A stretch of DNA of 64,000 nt, taken from NCBI GenBank assembly GCA_945861785.1, contig CAMAWD010000013.1:39833-103832 (forward strand). The letters run 5' to 3'. Made by a program: the position numbers and the translations under genes. Source of the DNA: Rhodoferax sp. OV413 (lineage in GTDB: Bacteria > Pseudomonadota > Gammaproteobacteria > Burkholderiales > Burkholderiaceae_C). Shown here in pieces: positions 51,597 through 59,957 of the stretch (its first letter is position 1; every line of letters begins with the position of its first letter). The notes under the pieces are model-generated. The model saw only the letters and a list, made by a program, of their open reading frames with translations, made no database searches and was not told the DNA's origin.

Positions 51597-52962
51597 CATC
51601 TCCAACAGCTACACGGAACCCGCGCGCACCATCGACATCGTGCACCGCACCGATGTGCTTGTCGTAGGCTCCGGGCCCGGCGGCCTCGCGGCAGCGCTGG
51701 CGGCAGCACGCTGCGGCGTCGCCGTCACACTGGTCGAGCGTTTCGGGTGTTTCGGCGGCAACCTCACCGTGGTAGGGGTCGAGGGCTTTGCGTGGTACCG
51801 CCACGAACAAACGGTGGAGGCGCACGGCATCGGCTGGGAATTCGAGCAACGTGCCAAGGCCATGGGTGCGGCCGTGCCGGAGTCGCAATCGTTGTCCTAC
51901 GAGATCGACTCCGAAGGTTTCAAGCTGGTGGCCGACCGGCTGGTCGAGGAGGCCGGCATCCACGCCATGCTGCACCGCCTGTTCGTGGCACCGATCATGG
52001 ACGGCGACCGCATCACCGGCATCATCGTGGAGTCGAAGGCCGGCCGTGAAGCCATCCTGGCAAAACGCGTGATCGACGCCACCGGCGATGCCGACGTGGC
52101 GCACCGCGCCGGCGTGCCCACCATCAAGACGCCGGTGGAGCAGATGCAGGCCGCCTCGGTGATGTTCCACCTCGCAGGCGTGGACAAGAAAGCCTTCCTG
52201 GCCGGTGTGCGCGCCGACCCGCAGACCTACAAGGACTGGTCGACCGGCGAGTGGGAGATCGAGACCTCGGGCAAGGAGGACGCGATGTTTTCACCCTTCC
52301 TGGCCAAACCCTTCGCGCAGGCGATCCGCGATGGCGTCATCCCGAAACACCTCAACACCATCGCCGGCACCTGGGGCGCGATGCACGACAGCGGCGAACT
52401 CACCTACATGAACCTGGTGCACCTGGCTGGCTGCGACGGCACCGACCCCGACAGCCTGACAAAGTTCGAGATCGAGGGACGGCGCCAGGCGATGCTGGCG
52501 ATCGAGGCGCTGCAGCGCTACACACCCGGCTGCGGCGCCGCGCGCCTGCGCAATTTCGGCATGACCATCGGCATCCGCGATACCCGCAAGATCATTGCTG
52601 CCTACAACATGACCGAATCCGACGTCCGCAACGAAGCGCGTTTCGACGACTCGGTGGGCATCTATCCCGAGTTCATCGACGGGTACGGTGTGCTCATCAT
52701 CCCCACCACCGGGCGCTACATGCACGTGCCCTACCGCGCCATGTTGCCGCAGCGCGTGAAGAACCTGCTGGTGACCGGCCGTGCCATCGGCGGCGACCGC
52801 ATCGCACATGCCGCCACCCGCAACATGGCCTGCTGCGCCGTGGCCGGGCAAGGCGCGGGCATTGCGGCGGCGCTGTCGCTGAAGACAGGCCGCGAATTTG
52901 ACGCGATCGACATCCGGCTGGTGCAGGCGGAACTGGCGCGCCAGGGTGTGCGTTATCTTTGA
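51589..52962 (+). CDS. FAD-dependent oxidoreductase (FAD_oxidored family)
   Basis: This 457-residue protein has the dinucleotide motif VLVVGSGPGGLAAALAAARC (about 23-42) and CFGGNLTVVGVEGF. Near the C-terminus lies the FAD-contacting LVTGRAIGGDRIAHAATRNM. This is the FAD-dependent oxidoreductase family PF12831, whose characterised members are rare. ATG at 51589 lies inside the regulator gene. It is the last intact gene of the 46459-52962 set, which together reads as uptake, hydrolysis and demethylation or oxidation of one substrate. Confidence 0.8.
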   Translation: MTDISNSYTEPARTIDIVHRTDVLVVGSGPGGLAAALAAARCGVAVTLVERFGCFGGNLTVVGVEGFAWYRHEQTVEAHGIGWEFEQRAKAMGAAVPESQSLSYEIDSEGFKLVADRLVEEAGIHAMLHRLFVAPIMDGDRITGIIVESKAGREAILAKRVIDATGDADVAHRAGVPTIKTPVEQMQAASVMFHLAGVDKKAFLAGVRADPQTYKDWSTGEWEIETSGKEDAMFSPFLAKPFAQAIRDGVIPKHLNTIAGTWGAMHDSGELTYMNLVHLAGCDGTDPDSLTKFEIEGRRQAMLAIEALQRYTPGCGAARLRNFGMTIGIRDTRKIIAAYNMTESDVRNEARFDDSVGIYPEFIDGYGVLIIPTTGRYMHVPYRAMLPQRVKNLLVTGRAIGGDRIAHAATRNMACCAVAGQGAGIAAALSLKTGREFDAIDIRLVQAELARQGVRYL

Positions 52963-52996
52963 GGTTGCAGGCTGCCGCGCACCGTTTGGCAACTTG

Positions 52997-53206
52997 ATGC
53001 AGGCCTACGCGCGCTCCCATGCCCAACGGGAGCACATCTCCATCGGAGAGGCGATTTCGCGCCTGGCGCGCGACGGCATTCGCGCACAGAACATGCCGGT
53101 CACCAAGATCGCCAAACCGAAAAGCAAATTCGCCCTGCTGCCGGCCCGCAACGAAATCATCACCACCGCGCATGTCCGTCAACTGATGGACCAGGAAGGC
53201 ATCTGA
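52997..53206 (+). pseudogene. VapB-like antitoxin remnant
   Basis: About 70 residues (LMQAYARSHAQREHISIGEA, then ISRLARDGIRAQNMPVTKIA, ending in HVRQLMDQEGI) look like a VapB-type antitoxin fused to the C-terminal toxin-binding tail. The N-terminal DNA-binding part appears replaced by the 3' end region of the FAD gene. It ends 1 nt before the truncated PIN gene. It could still be expressed but lacks its full DNA-binding domain. Confidence 0.5.
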
Positions 53207-53207
53207 C

Positions 53208-53327
53208 TTGCGCCATCTGCTCGACGTCAACGTCTGGGTCGCGCTGCCTGACGAAGCGCATGTGCACCATGGTCAGGCATTGGCTTTCGTCCAAAGGCGC
53301 AAGACACAGGCGGATCAGAAATTGTGA
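53208..53327 (+). pseudogene. VapC-like PIN toxin, N-terminal 39-residue remnant
   Basis: From TTG at 53208 the frame reads LRHLLDVNVWVALPDEAHVH followed by HGQALAFVQRRK. LLDVNVWVAL is the first PIN strand with the first catalytic aspartate. The frame stops at 53327, so three of the four acidic residues are lost. It is a dead toxin next to an antitoxin remnant. Confidence 0.55.
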
Positions 53328-53344
53328 GCTCCGAGGGCCGGTAG

Positions 53345-53691
53345 TCAACAGGTGCCAAACAACGCATCGAGAGCCGCCACAACGGCAGCGCTCTGCGCAC
53401 CGAGATTGGTGGTCGGCTTTTTCAACTCTGCGAGTGCAACGGCTGCCAGGGCGGCGGTGTCGAGTACCACTGCCTTGCCACCCACCTCGAACACCGGGTT
53501 CAAGTCGCGCATGCGCAGCACAAAGTCCTCCGCCAGGCGCAGCGGGATCACCACCCGCGTAGCGATGCGGTCGATATGGCTGTTCTGCACATCGAGGAGG
53601 TAGGGTGTTCTCTGGCGCAGCGCCGCATCAGGGTGCGGGTGTTGATCAGCAGATTGACAGGACGCTTCGTGGAATCTGGGGCATTGCGCAC
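53345..53691 (-). pseudogene. ccdAB-type toxin-antitoxin locus with internal deletion
   Basis: A GTG at 53691 behind GGAGGAAATTCC opens a frame VRNAPDSTKRPVNLLINTRT, the usual N-terminus of CcdA (KRxVNLxxN). About 24 residues later the sequence changes frame into PDAALRQRTPYLLDVQNSHI, then ATRVVIPLRLAEDFVLRMRD and LNPVFEVGG, which is CcdB from roughly residue 10 to the end. The deletion removed most of ccdA and the ccdB start. CcdB inhibits DNA gyrase. A truncated CcdB starting at MQNS (53590) is possible, but it lacks the N-terminal strand and is probably inactive. Confidence 0.6.
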
Positions 53692-53964
53692 GGAATTTCC
53701 TCCTTGGATGCCAGAATGTGCATGAATCGTGCGCATCCTAACATGCGTCTTTTACCACCTGCAATCGCGCGTGTCTCTTTCCCCGAAAGCAGCTCGCAGG
53801 CGGCGCTGCATCGGCGACGCAACGGTTCTGCACGCAGGGAAGGCGCCGGTTTTCGCGAAGCAGTCTCCCCGTCCGTACCGGCTCGGATGCGCAGGTTGGG
53901 GTTGGTACGTACACAAAACATCCTAAATGACAGATACTTCAGTTCTGACAAATTTTGGCCACCC

Positions 53965-54213
53965 ATGCAAATCCATACCGTAAGGCTGTCCCGCGAGGGG
54001 CGCGTTCTGATTCCAGCCGAAGTTCGCTCCGCGATGGGCCTGAGCGAAGGGTCGCATTTGAGCCTTTCAGTACAGGATGGGGAAATTCGCCTGTTCGACC
54101 GGGCGCAGGCATTGCGCCGGGCACGCGACATTGCGCGCAAGTACAAAAAATCGGGGAACAGCGTGGTCGACGAACTGCTGCAAGAGCGCCGCGCCGAGGC
54201 GCGACGCGAATGA
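53965..54213 (+). CDS. AbrB/SpoVT-type antitoxin
   Basis: This 82-residue protein starts MQIHTVRLSREGRVLIPAEV, then RSAMGLSEGSHLSLSVQDGE, the swapped-hairpin AbrB motif with a GRVLIPAE core. The C-terminal helix RARDIARKYKKSGNSVVDEL is basic and probably holds the toxin. ATGA at 54210-54213 couples it to the PIN toxin. It is the intact antitoxin of this cluster. Confidence 0.85.
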   Translation: MQIHTVRLSREGRVLIPAEVRSAMGLSEGSHLSLSVQDGEIRLFDRAQALRRARDIARKYKKSGNSVVDELLQERRAEARRE

Positions 54214-54593
54214 CACGGGTATTCGATTCCTCCGCCGTTCTGGCCGCGATTTTTGACGAACCGGGCGGTGACCGGGTAGCCGAGTTGTGGGCGGATGGCG
54301 AGAACCTGCTGTCCACGGTCAATTACTCGGAAGTGATTGCCAAGCTTGCCGAGCATGGCATGCCCGACGACGACGTCCGGATTGTGATGGAAGGTGTTCC
54401 CTTGAAACTCGCCCAGTTCGATCAGGAAACCGCCCACGCGGCCGGTCTGCTGCGGCGGGCAACCAAGTCTCTCGGGTTGTCCCTGGGGGACCGGGCCTGC
54501 ATGGCGCTGGCTCAGATTCGCAATCTGCAGGCGGTGACGGCTGATCGGGCCTGGAAGAAGCACACAGGAATTGATGTGCTGGTGATCCGCTGA
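54210..54593 (+). CDS. vapC: PIN-domain toxin (VapC-type)
   Basis: This 127-residue PIN ribonuclease has D6 (VFDSSAVLAAIF), E41 (NYSEVIAKLA), D94 (LSLGDRACMALA) and D112 (VTADRAWKK), all four acidic positions of the active site. The AbrB-type antitoxin plus PIN toxin combination is common among VapBC-like loci. Translation is coupled to the antitoxin. It looks intact. Confidence 0.9.
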   Translation: MTRVFDSSAVLAAIFDEPGGDRVAELWADGENLLSTVNYSEVIAKLAEHGMPDDDVRIVMEGVPLKLAQFDQETAHAAGLLRRATKSLGLSLGDRACMALAQIRNLQAVTADRAWKKHTGIDVLVIR

Positions 54594-54654
54594 TCGCGGC
54601 CTCAGAAGGATCTGCGCTTCGCGCCGATCGCTGGCGCGACACCGGCGGGTGGCG

Positions 54655-55338
54655 TCAAGTCGCGCTTGGGTTCACACCCAGCTCGGCGCACAGCCGCAGC
54701 ACGGTCTCGCGCAACTGCGCCACCTCCGCCTCCAGGCGCGCGATGCGTTCGGCGGTATCCCCCGGCAGGCCGTCCGGGCCATGGCGCGCCTCGGACTGCG
54801 CCGCATGCGCCGCCCCGCACAACAAATGCGCCCAGCGCTGCTCGCGGGTGCCAGCGGCGCGCGGCAACTTCACCACCAGCGGACCGCCCTTCTCCTGCGA
54901 GCGCTCCAACAGTTCCTCCAGAAAACCTTCGACCGATGAGATATCCGCAAAGCGGTACCAGCGCTCACTGTTCAGGCGCAGCTCACCGGCGGTCTGCGGC
55001 CCGCGCAGTATCAGCAGGCCGAGCAGTACGGCCGCCTGTTCGAACACACCCACGCCGCGCTGGAAGTTGTGCTCGTACCGTGTGGTGCGCCCGCCGCTGG
55101 ACTCACGCACCAGGCCGGCGGACTTCAGGTTGTCGAGCGCGGTGGCGACTTGGGCCTCGTCGAGATCCATCAGCGGTTCGCGCGATGTCTTCTGGTTGCA
55201 GCCCATCAGCAGGCTGTTGAGCGACAGCGGGTAGCTGTCGGGCACGGTGCGGGCTTTTTCCATCAAGGTGCCGAGCACGCGGGCTTCGATGGGGGTGAGC
55301 AACGGGGGGGTGGAAAGGACAGGGTCGGTCGGCGGCAT
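54655..55338 (-). CDS. yceH: YceH/DUF480-family protein
   Basis: This 227-residue protein has the tandem winged-helix layout of Yce[41 protein letters not shown] and [40 protein letters not shown] starts the second wing domain. The C-terminus has a coiled coil with [20 protein letters not shown]. The cellular role is unknown. The start at 55338 fits the family length (about 215-230). Confidence 0.9.
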   Translation of the reverse strand: MPPTDPVLSTPPLLTPIEARVLGTLMEKARTVPDSYPLSLNSLLMGCNQKTSREPLMDLDEAQVATALDNLKSAGLVRESSGGRTTRYEHNFQRGVGVFEQAAVLLGLLILRGPQTAGELRLNSERWYRFADISSVEGFLEELLERSQEKGGPLVVKLPRAAGTREQRWAHLLCGAAHAAQSEARHGPDGLPGDTAERIARLEAEVAQLRETVLRLCAELGVNPSAT

Positions 55339-55519
55339 AGTGTGGTCGGGGTCGGGTCGATTCCTCGATTGTGCCTGCGGGTTGTCCGCATAGGGCCAGC
55401 GCGGCCATGTTCCCGCATGTCCATGGGTTGCAACGCCAGCAGCGTCATGTGATGGCACGGCATGGCATGCCATGACCTGAACCTCGTCGCGGATCCTGGC
55501 CTGCTGGATCCGTCTCGCC

Positions 55520-56203
55520 TCACCCGGCAGGCGTGAACGCGCTTCTATCGAGGATCTCGACGGCGCCACGGTGCAGCCTCAATACGCCAGCCAATTCCAG
55601 GCGCTTCAACTCCTGGGACAACTTGGGGCGACTCAATCCGCAATAGGCTGCCAGTTTGTCGTGGGTGATTGCGATCAGCAAGCGGCCATCCGACTGTGCG
55701 GGTCCATCGCGGACAACCCTGGACAAGACGGCGAGCACCCGTTCCTGCACGCCACGCTCGAGCCAGCCACGTTCGCGCGACTGTGCCTCCCGGAGCCGCT
55801 GCGCCAGGAATCGGACAGCGAGCACCAGCAGATCAGGGCTTTGGATCAGGCACTGTTCGACATCGGCGATCGGAATCCAGCGGACCGAGAGATCGGTAGC
55901 GGCCACCATGTCGACATGGGAGGGCTCGTCCGAGAACAAGGCCGAAACCAGTGCCAGTTCGCCAGGCATGAACGAGACGGGAATCACCTGATTGCCCTGG
56001 TCACCGACATGGAGCACCGCGTCGATCTGGCCGGATTCGATCAGCGGTAGCTTGCCGACACGCTCGCCAGAGCGCGCCAGCACCTGGCCAGCCCGCGCCG
56101 GCTTCGCGGCATACCGGTCCACCACCAGGTGCGGCAGCAACTGGCGCGCGAATTCCCGGTTCAATTGCCGGCTGCGTCGTGGATCGGGTTCCTGGTTCGG
56201 CAA
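55520..56203 (-). CDS. Crp/Fnr-family transcriptional regulator
   Basis: This 227-residue protein has an N-terminal cyclic-nucleotide-binding-like beta-roll ([20 protein letters not shown], then [20 protein letters not shown]) and a C-terminal HTH ([20 protein letters not shown]). The FNR-type N-terminal cysteine cluster is absent, so it is not an oxygen-sensing FNR. Its effector is unknown. It is divergent from the VOC-fumarylacetoacetase operon with a 183-nt gap and is a candidate regulator of it. Confidence 0.9.
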   Translation of the reverse strand: MPNQEPDPRRSRQLNREFARQLLPHLVVDRYAAKPARAGQVLARSGERVGKLPLIESGQIDAVLHVGDQGNQVIPVSFMPGELALVSALFSDEPSHVDMVAATDLSVRWIPIADVEQCLIQSPDLLVLAVRFLAQRLREAQSRERGWLERGVQERVLAVLSRVVRDGPAQSDGRLLIAITHDKLAAYCGLSRPKLSQELKRLELAGVLRLHRGAVEILDRSAFTPAG

Positions 56204-56386
56204 AGGTGTGTTCCTCGGGTAACTGACCTGCCAGCCGCATCACCAGACAATTGCACAACGGGCTGTCGAGGCCAGTGAAACGAGCCGGTCGATCTTATGC
56301 GATGGCACTACACGGGTGAACCCGGAGCCAACCGGCTGACGCCCATCACACAGAGCCCGGAACCAGCTGAACCAGAAAGGAATTCC

Positions 56387-56926
56387 ATGAAAATAGACCG
56401 CATCCACCACGTCGCCTACCGCTGCAAGGACGCCAAGGAAACCGTGCTGTGGTACCAGAAGATGCTGCAGATGGATTTTGTTCTGGCCATTGCCGAGGAC
56501 CTGGTGCCGTCAACCAAGGCGCCAGACCCGTACATGCACATCTTTCTCGATGCCGGTGGCGGCAATGTGCTGGCGTTCTTCGATTTGCCCACGCAGCCGC
56601 CCATGGGGCGCGACCCCCACACGCCGGACTGGGTGCAACACATCGCCTTTCGGGTCAAGGACCGGGCCGAACTGCTCGCATTCCGGACCCACCTTGTATC
56701 CAACGGCGTCGAGGTGCTGGGTGTCACTGACCATGGTGCGTTTCACTCGATCTACTTCTTTGACCCGAACGGCCATCGCCTCGAGTTGGCCTGCCCCGAC
56801 CCGGAGGAGGAGTCGATGATCCGCCGGCTCGATGCGGTCAAGTGGGACATGCTGGAAGAATGGTCGCAGACCAGACGCGCGCCGAAACACGGAGCCTTTC
56901 TGCACCAGCGCGAGTTCAGCCAATGA
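56387..56926 (+). CDS. VOC-family (glyoxalase/extradiol dioxygenase fold) protein
   Basis: This 179-residue protein has one paired beta-alpha-beta-beta-beta unit: IDRIHHVAYRCKDAKETVLW with a metal histidine at the start, DWVQHIAFRVKDRAELLAFR, and SIYFFDPNGHRLELACPDPE carrying the metal glutamate. This is the layout of single-module VOC enzymes (lyases, epimerases, dioxygenases). GAAAGGAATTCC precedes the ATG. It overlaps the fumarylacetoacetase gene (ATGA), so both act in one pathway, possibly as a dioxygenase or isomerase feeding the hydrolase. Confidence 0.85.
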   Translation: MKIDRIHHVAYRCKDAKETVLWYQKMLQMDFVLAIAEDLVPSTKAPDPYMHIFLDAGGGNVLAFFDLPTQPPMGRDPHTPDWVQHIAFRVKDRAELLAFRTHLVSNGVEVLGVTDHGAFHSIYFFDPNGHRLELACPDPEEESMIRRLDAVKWDMLEEWSQTRRAPKHGAFLHQREFSQ

Positions 56927-58218
56927 GCAGCCGGACCGACCACTTTCTGGATCGCACCCATGACCCCGTCATCCAGAGCTGGGTGGCATCCGCCAACGAT
57001 CCGTGCACCGACTTCCCACCCCAGAACCTGCCGTTTGGCCGCTTCCGGTTGGATGGTGATCCAGACTGGCGGATCGGCGTTGCCATCGGCGACCAGGTGC
57101 TGGACCTGCGGGCCGCCGGCCTGGTGGATCATGCGGACATGCACCGACTGATGGCCCTGCCCCGCAATGCCCGACGCGCCTTGCGCCAGTCCCTGTCGGA
57201 CGGGTTTCGGCGCAACAGCGCCACGCAGACGCCGTGGGAGAACGCGCTGCACCCTGCCCATGCCGTGGTACTCGGTCTGCCTTGCCGCATCGGTGACTAC
57301 ACCGACTTTTACGTCGGCATCCACCATGCCACCGCTGTTGGCAAGCTGTTTCGCCCCGACAACCCGTTGTTACCGAACTACCACTGGATCCCGATCGGCT
57401 ACCACGGTCGCGCGTCCACGGTGTTCGCCAGCGGGCACAACTTCAAGCGGCCGATGGGGCAGCTCAAGTCGGGCGACGAGCAGCCCCGCCTTGCGCCGAC
57501 GCAACGCCTGGACTACGAAGTCGAACTGGGCGTGTTCATCGGCCAGCCCAACACGGCGGGCGAACCGATCCCGATGGCGTCGGCCGAGGACCACGTCTTC
57601 GGCCTGGCCCTGTTCAACGACTGGAGCGCCCGCGACGTCCAGGCCTGGGAGTACCAGCCGCTGGGCCCTTTCCTGTCGAAGAACTTCGCCAGCACCGTGT
57701 CGCCGTGGATCGTGACCATGGAGGCCCTCGCGCCGTTTCGTCGCCCCTTCGCACGTGCTGAGAGCTTGCCGCGGCCCCTGCCCTATCTGGACAGTGCTGA
57801 CAACCGCGCACGCGGTGCCTTCGATGTGGAACTGGAGGTCTGCCTGCAGACCGCCGCCATGCGCACAGCCGGACAGCCTGCCGTGCGCCTGGCCCGGTCG
57901 AATTTCGCCGACGCGGCATTCTGGACCGTGGCGCAACTGGTCAGCCACCACACGGTCAACGGCTGCCAGCTTCAGCCTGGTGATCTTTTCGGGACCGGCA
58001 CTTTATCCGGTCCCTTGCCCGAAGAGGCCGGCTCGCTGCTGGAACTGACCCACCGTGGCCAGCACGCCATTGCCCTGCCCAACGGCGAAATCCGGACCTT
58101 CATCGAGAACGGCGACTGCGTCGAATTGCGCGGCAGCTGCCAACGCCCAGGCATGCGTCGCATTGGCTTCGGCCCCTGCGCCGCGACGGTATTGCCCACC
58201 CCACAATGCGCAGCCTGA
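56923..58218 (+). CDS. fahA: Fumarylacetoacetase
   Basis: This 431-residue protein is of full FahA length with an N-terminal SH3-like domain and the catalytic domain. Diagnostic segments are IGDYTDFYVGIHHATAVGKL and FRPDNPLLPNYHWIPIGYHG, followed by EVELGVFIGQPN and QAWEYQPLGPFLSKNFAST. It hydrolyses fumarylacetoacetate to fumarate and acetoacetate, the last step of homogentisate degradation. No homogentisate dioxygenase (hmgA) or maleylacetoacetate isomerase is in the window, so a related diketo-acid substrate from a different aromatic route is possible. It is coupled to the VOC gene. Confidence 0.85.
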   Translation: MSSRTDHFLDRTHDPVIQSWVASANDPCTDFPPQNLPFGRFRLDGDPDWRIGVAIGDQVLDLRAAGLVDHADMHRLMALPRNARRALRQSLSDGFRRNSATQTPWENALHPAHAVVLGLPCRIGDYTDFYVGIHHATAVGKLFRPDNPLLPNYHWIPIGYHGRASTVFASGHNFKRPMGQLKSGDEQPRLAPTQRLDYEVELGVFIGQPNTAGEPIPMASAEDHVFGLALFNDWSARDVQAWEYQPLGPFLSKNFASTVSPWIVTMEALAPFRRPFARAESLPRPLPYLDSADNRARGAFDVELEVCLQTAAMRTAGQPAVRLARSNFADAAFWTVAQLVSHHTVNGCQLQPGDLFGTGTLSGPLPEEAGSLLELTHRGQHAIALPNGEIRTFIENGDCVELRGSCQRPGMRRIGFGPCAATVLPTPQCAA

Positions 58219-58258
58219 GCACGCAGCCTTGATCCGATCGCGCAACGCGCCGGCGTCT

Positions 58259-59731
58259 TCACGGATTCTGGGCCATGGCTGCCACGCTCGGGGCCGGGGT
58301 CGCGCCTTTTGCTCCGATGTGTGACGCCTTGTCGACGCCGCCGAAGCGTTCGATCAGAGCCCGCTGATCCGCCTTGGCCTGTCTGTCGACCGCTTCCGGG
58401 TCGGCAATACAACGCAACGCGGCCTCCATTTCGCGCAGCACGTCGGCATAGGCCGGGTCCAACGCCAGGTCGCGCAGTTCCTGAGGGTCTGCCTCCAGGT
58501 CAAACAGTTCCGGCGGGAACCGCACGTAGTAGTGGTACTTCCAGCGACCCTTGCGCAGCATGAAACCCGCCGTGTTGCTGCCGGCCGCGTGGTACTCGCT
58601 GAAGATCGGCCGACCGGTGTTCAGCTGTGCGGCGGCGAGTGTGAACAGCGACTGGCCAGGACGGCCGTGCATTTCGGGTTCCGGGTCCACGCCTGCGGCC
58701 TCCAGGATCGTCGGGAACAGGTCGAGCAGGTCGACGGCAGTCTCGCAAACGCCGCCTGGCAACAGACCCGGCCCGGCCAGGATCATGGGGATCGATACAG
58801 ACTCCTGGTACAGCGTCGACTTGCCCCAGACGCCGCGCGTGCCCAGGTTGTCACCATGGTCCGAGGTATAGACCACCACGGTGTTGTCGATGAGGCCACC
58901 CGACGCCAGCGCCTGCATCAGCAGCCCAACGTGGTGGTCCATGAAACTGGTCAGCCCGAAATACGCCACAAACGCCGCGTGACGCTCTTGCGGGCTGGCG
59001 AAGTTCTCCTCGTTGCGCTCGAAGTCAGCGTAGGCCTGCACCCAGGGATGGCGCAGGTATCCACTCCCGGGGTGCAATTTGGGCTCGGGCAGGCTCATGC
59101 CAGCGTACAGGTCGTAAAAATGCGCCGGTGCGATCAACGGAAAGTGGGGTGCCACCAGCCCCACGTAGAGTACGAACGGCCTCTCATCGCGCCTCGCGGC
59201 AGCCGCATGCAGCCAGTCCACGGCGCGCGCGGTCACGGACCGGTCGTACGCCGTGTAGGACGACTCACCACGGCCGATACGGTCGCCAAACATGCGCGCG
59301 CCACTAGCAGCATCGCGCTTCAGGTAGGGGTCGCGGATCGACGCCCAGACCATGCCGTGGCCACCTGCCACATGCATGGGCAAGTGCTCCACGTCGAAAC
59401 CGGCCGGGTCTTCCTCGGCGCGGTAGTGCAACTTGCCGACGCTTTCCACCCGGATGCTGCGGCCCTGCAACACATGGCCCCAGCCTTGCGACTCGCCGCA
59501 GTAGGGAGAAGCGTTGTCCCAGTGGCGCGTCTCGAACACGCGCCGGCCAGTGGCGAAAGCCGCGCGCGCCGGCACACAGATCGGGCTCGGGGTATAGGCA
59601 TTGGGAAACCGCACACCGCGCGCGGCCAGGCGGTCCAGGTTCGGCGTCAGGGCGATGGGACTGCCCGAACAGCCCATGTGGCGCGGGTCGTGTTCGTCCG
59701 ACATGATGATCAGCACGTTGCGTGGGGTCAC
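58259..59731 (-). CDS. Type I sulfatase (choline-sulfatase-like)
   Basis: This 490-residue sulfatase has the formylglycine motif C52-V-P-A-R56 in SPICVPARAAFATGR, which needs the C-to-formylglycine modification of family I. Metal ligands are D12 and the DHGDN motif in YTSDHGDNLGTRGV. LIIMSDEHDPRHMGCSGSP is close to choline sulfatase and arylsulfatase relatives. No signal peptide is visible, so it is cytoplasmic and the sulfate ester must be imported. It is transcribed away from the Bug-sulfatase pair, with a 226-nt shared control region. Confidence 0.85.
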   Translation of the reverse strand: MTPRNVLIIMSDEHDPRHMGCSGSPIALTPNLDRLAARGVRFPNAYTPSPICVPARAAFATGRRVFETRHWDNASPYCGESQGWGHVLQGRSIRVESVGKLHYRAEEDPAGFDVEHLPMHVAGGHGMVWASIRDPYLKRDAASGARMFGDRIGRGESSYTAYDRSVTARAVDWLHAAAARRDERPFVLYVGLVAPHFPLIAPAHFYDLYAGMSLPEPKLHPGSGYLRHPWVQAYADFERNEENFASPQERHAAFVAYFGLTSFMDHHVGLLMQALASGGLIDNTVVVYTSDHGDNLGTRGVWGKSTLYQESVSIPMILAGPGLLPGGVCETAVDLLDLFPTILEAAGVDPEPEMHGRPGQSLFTLAAAQLNTGRPIFSEYHAAGSNTAGFMLRKGRWKYHYYVRFPPELFDLEADPQELRDLALDPAYADVLREMEAALRCIADPEAVDRQAKADQRALIERFGGVDKASHIGAKGATPAPSVAAMAQNP

Positions 59732-59957
59732 TGCATTACTCCTTGGGCGGCGTCGGCCCGATCGCCGGCGGTCTTGCAGGCGTGTTGGGTGTGGACTGAA
59801 TCATCGCCGGGTGCGCAACCACTGTCAGTCACTGCAGATACAAGGCGGTGGCCCGAGCCAGAGAAATTGGGCTTGTGTCACCGCAGTAACGAAGTTCATG
59901 CCGCAGGCCGCACAAGAATCGCGGACATTCCCGCAACGTACGCACAAGGAGACAGAC

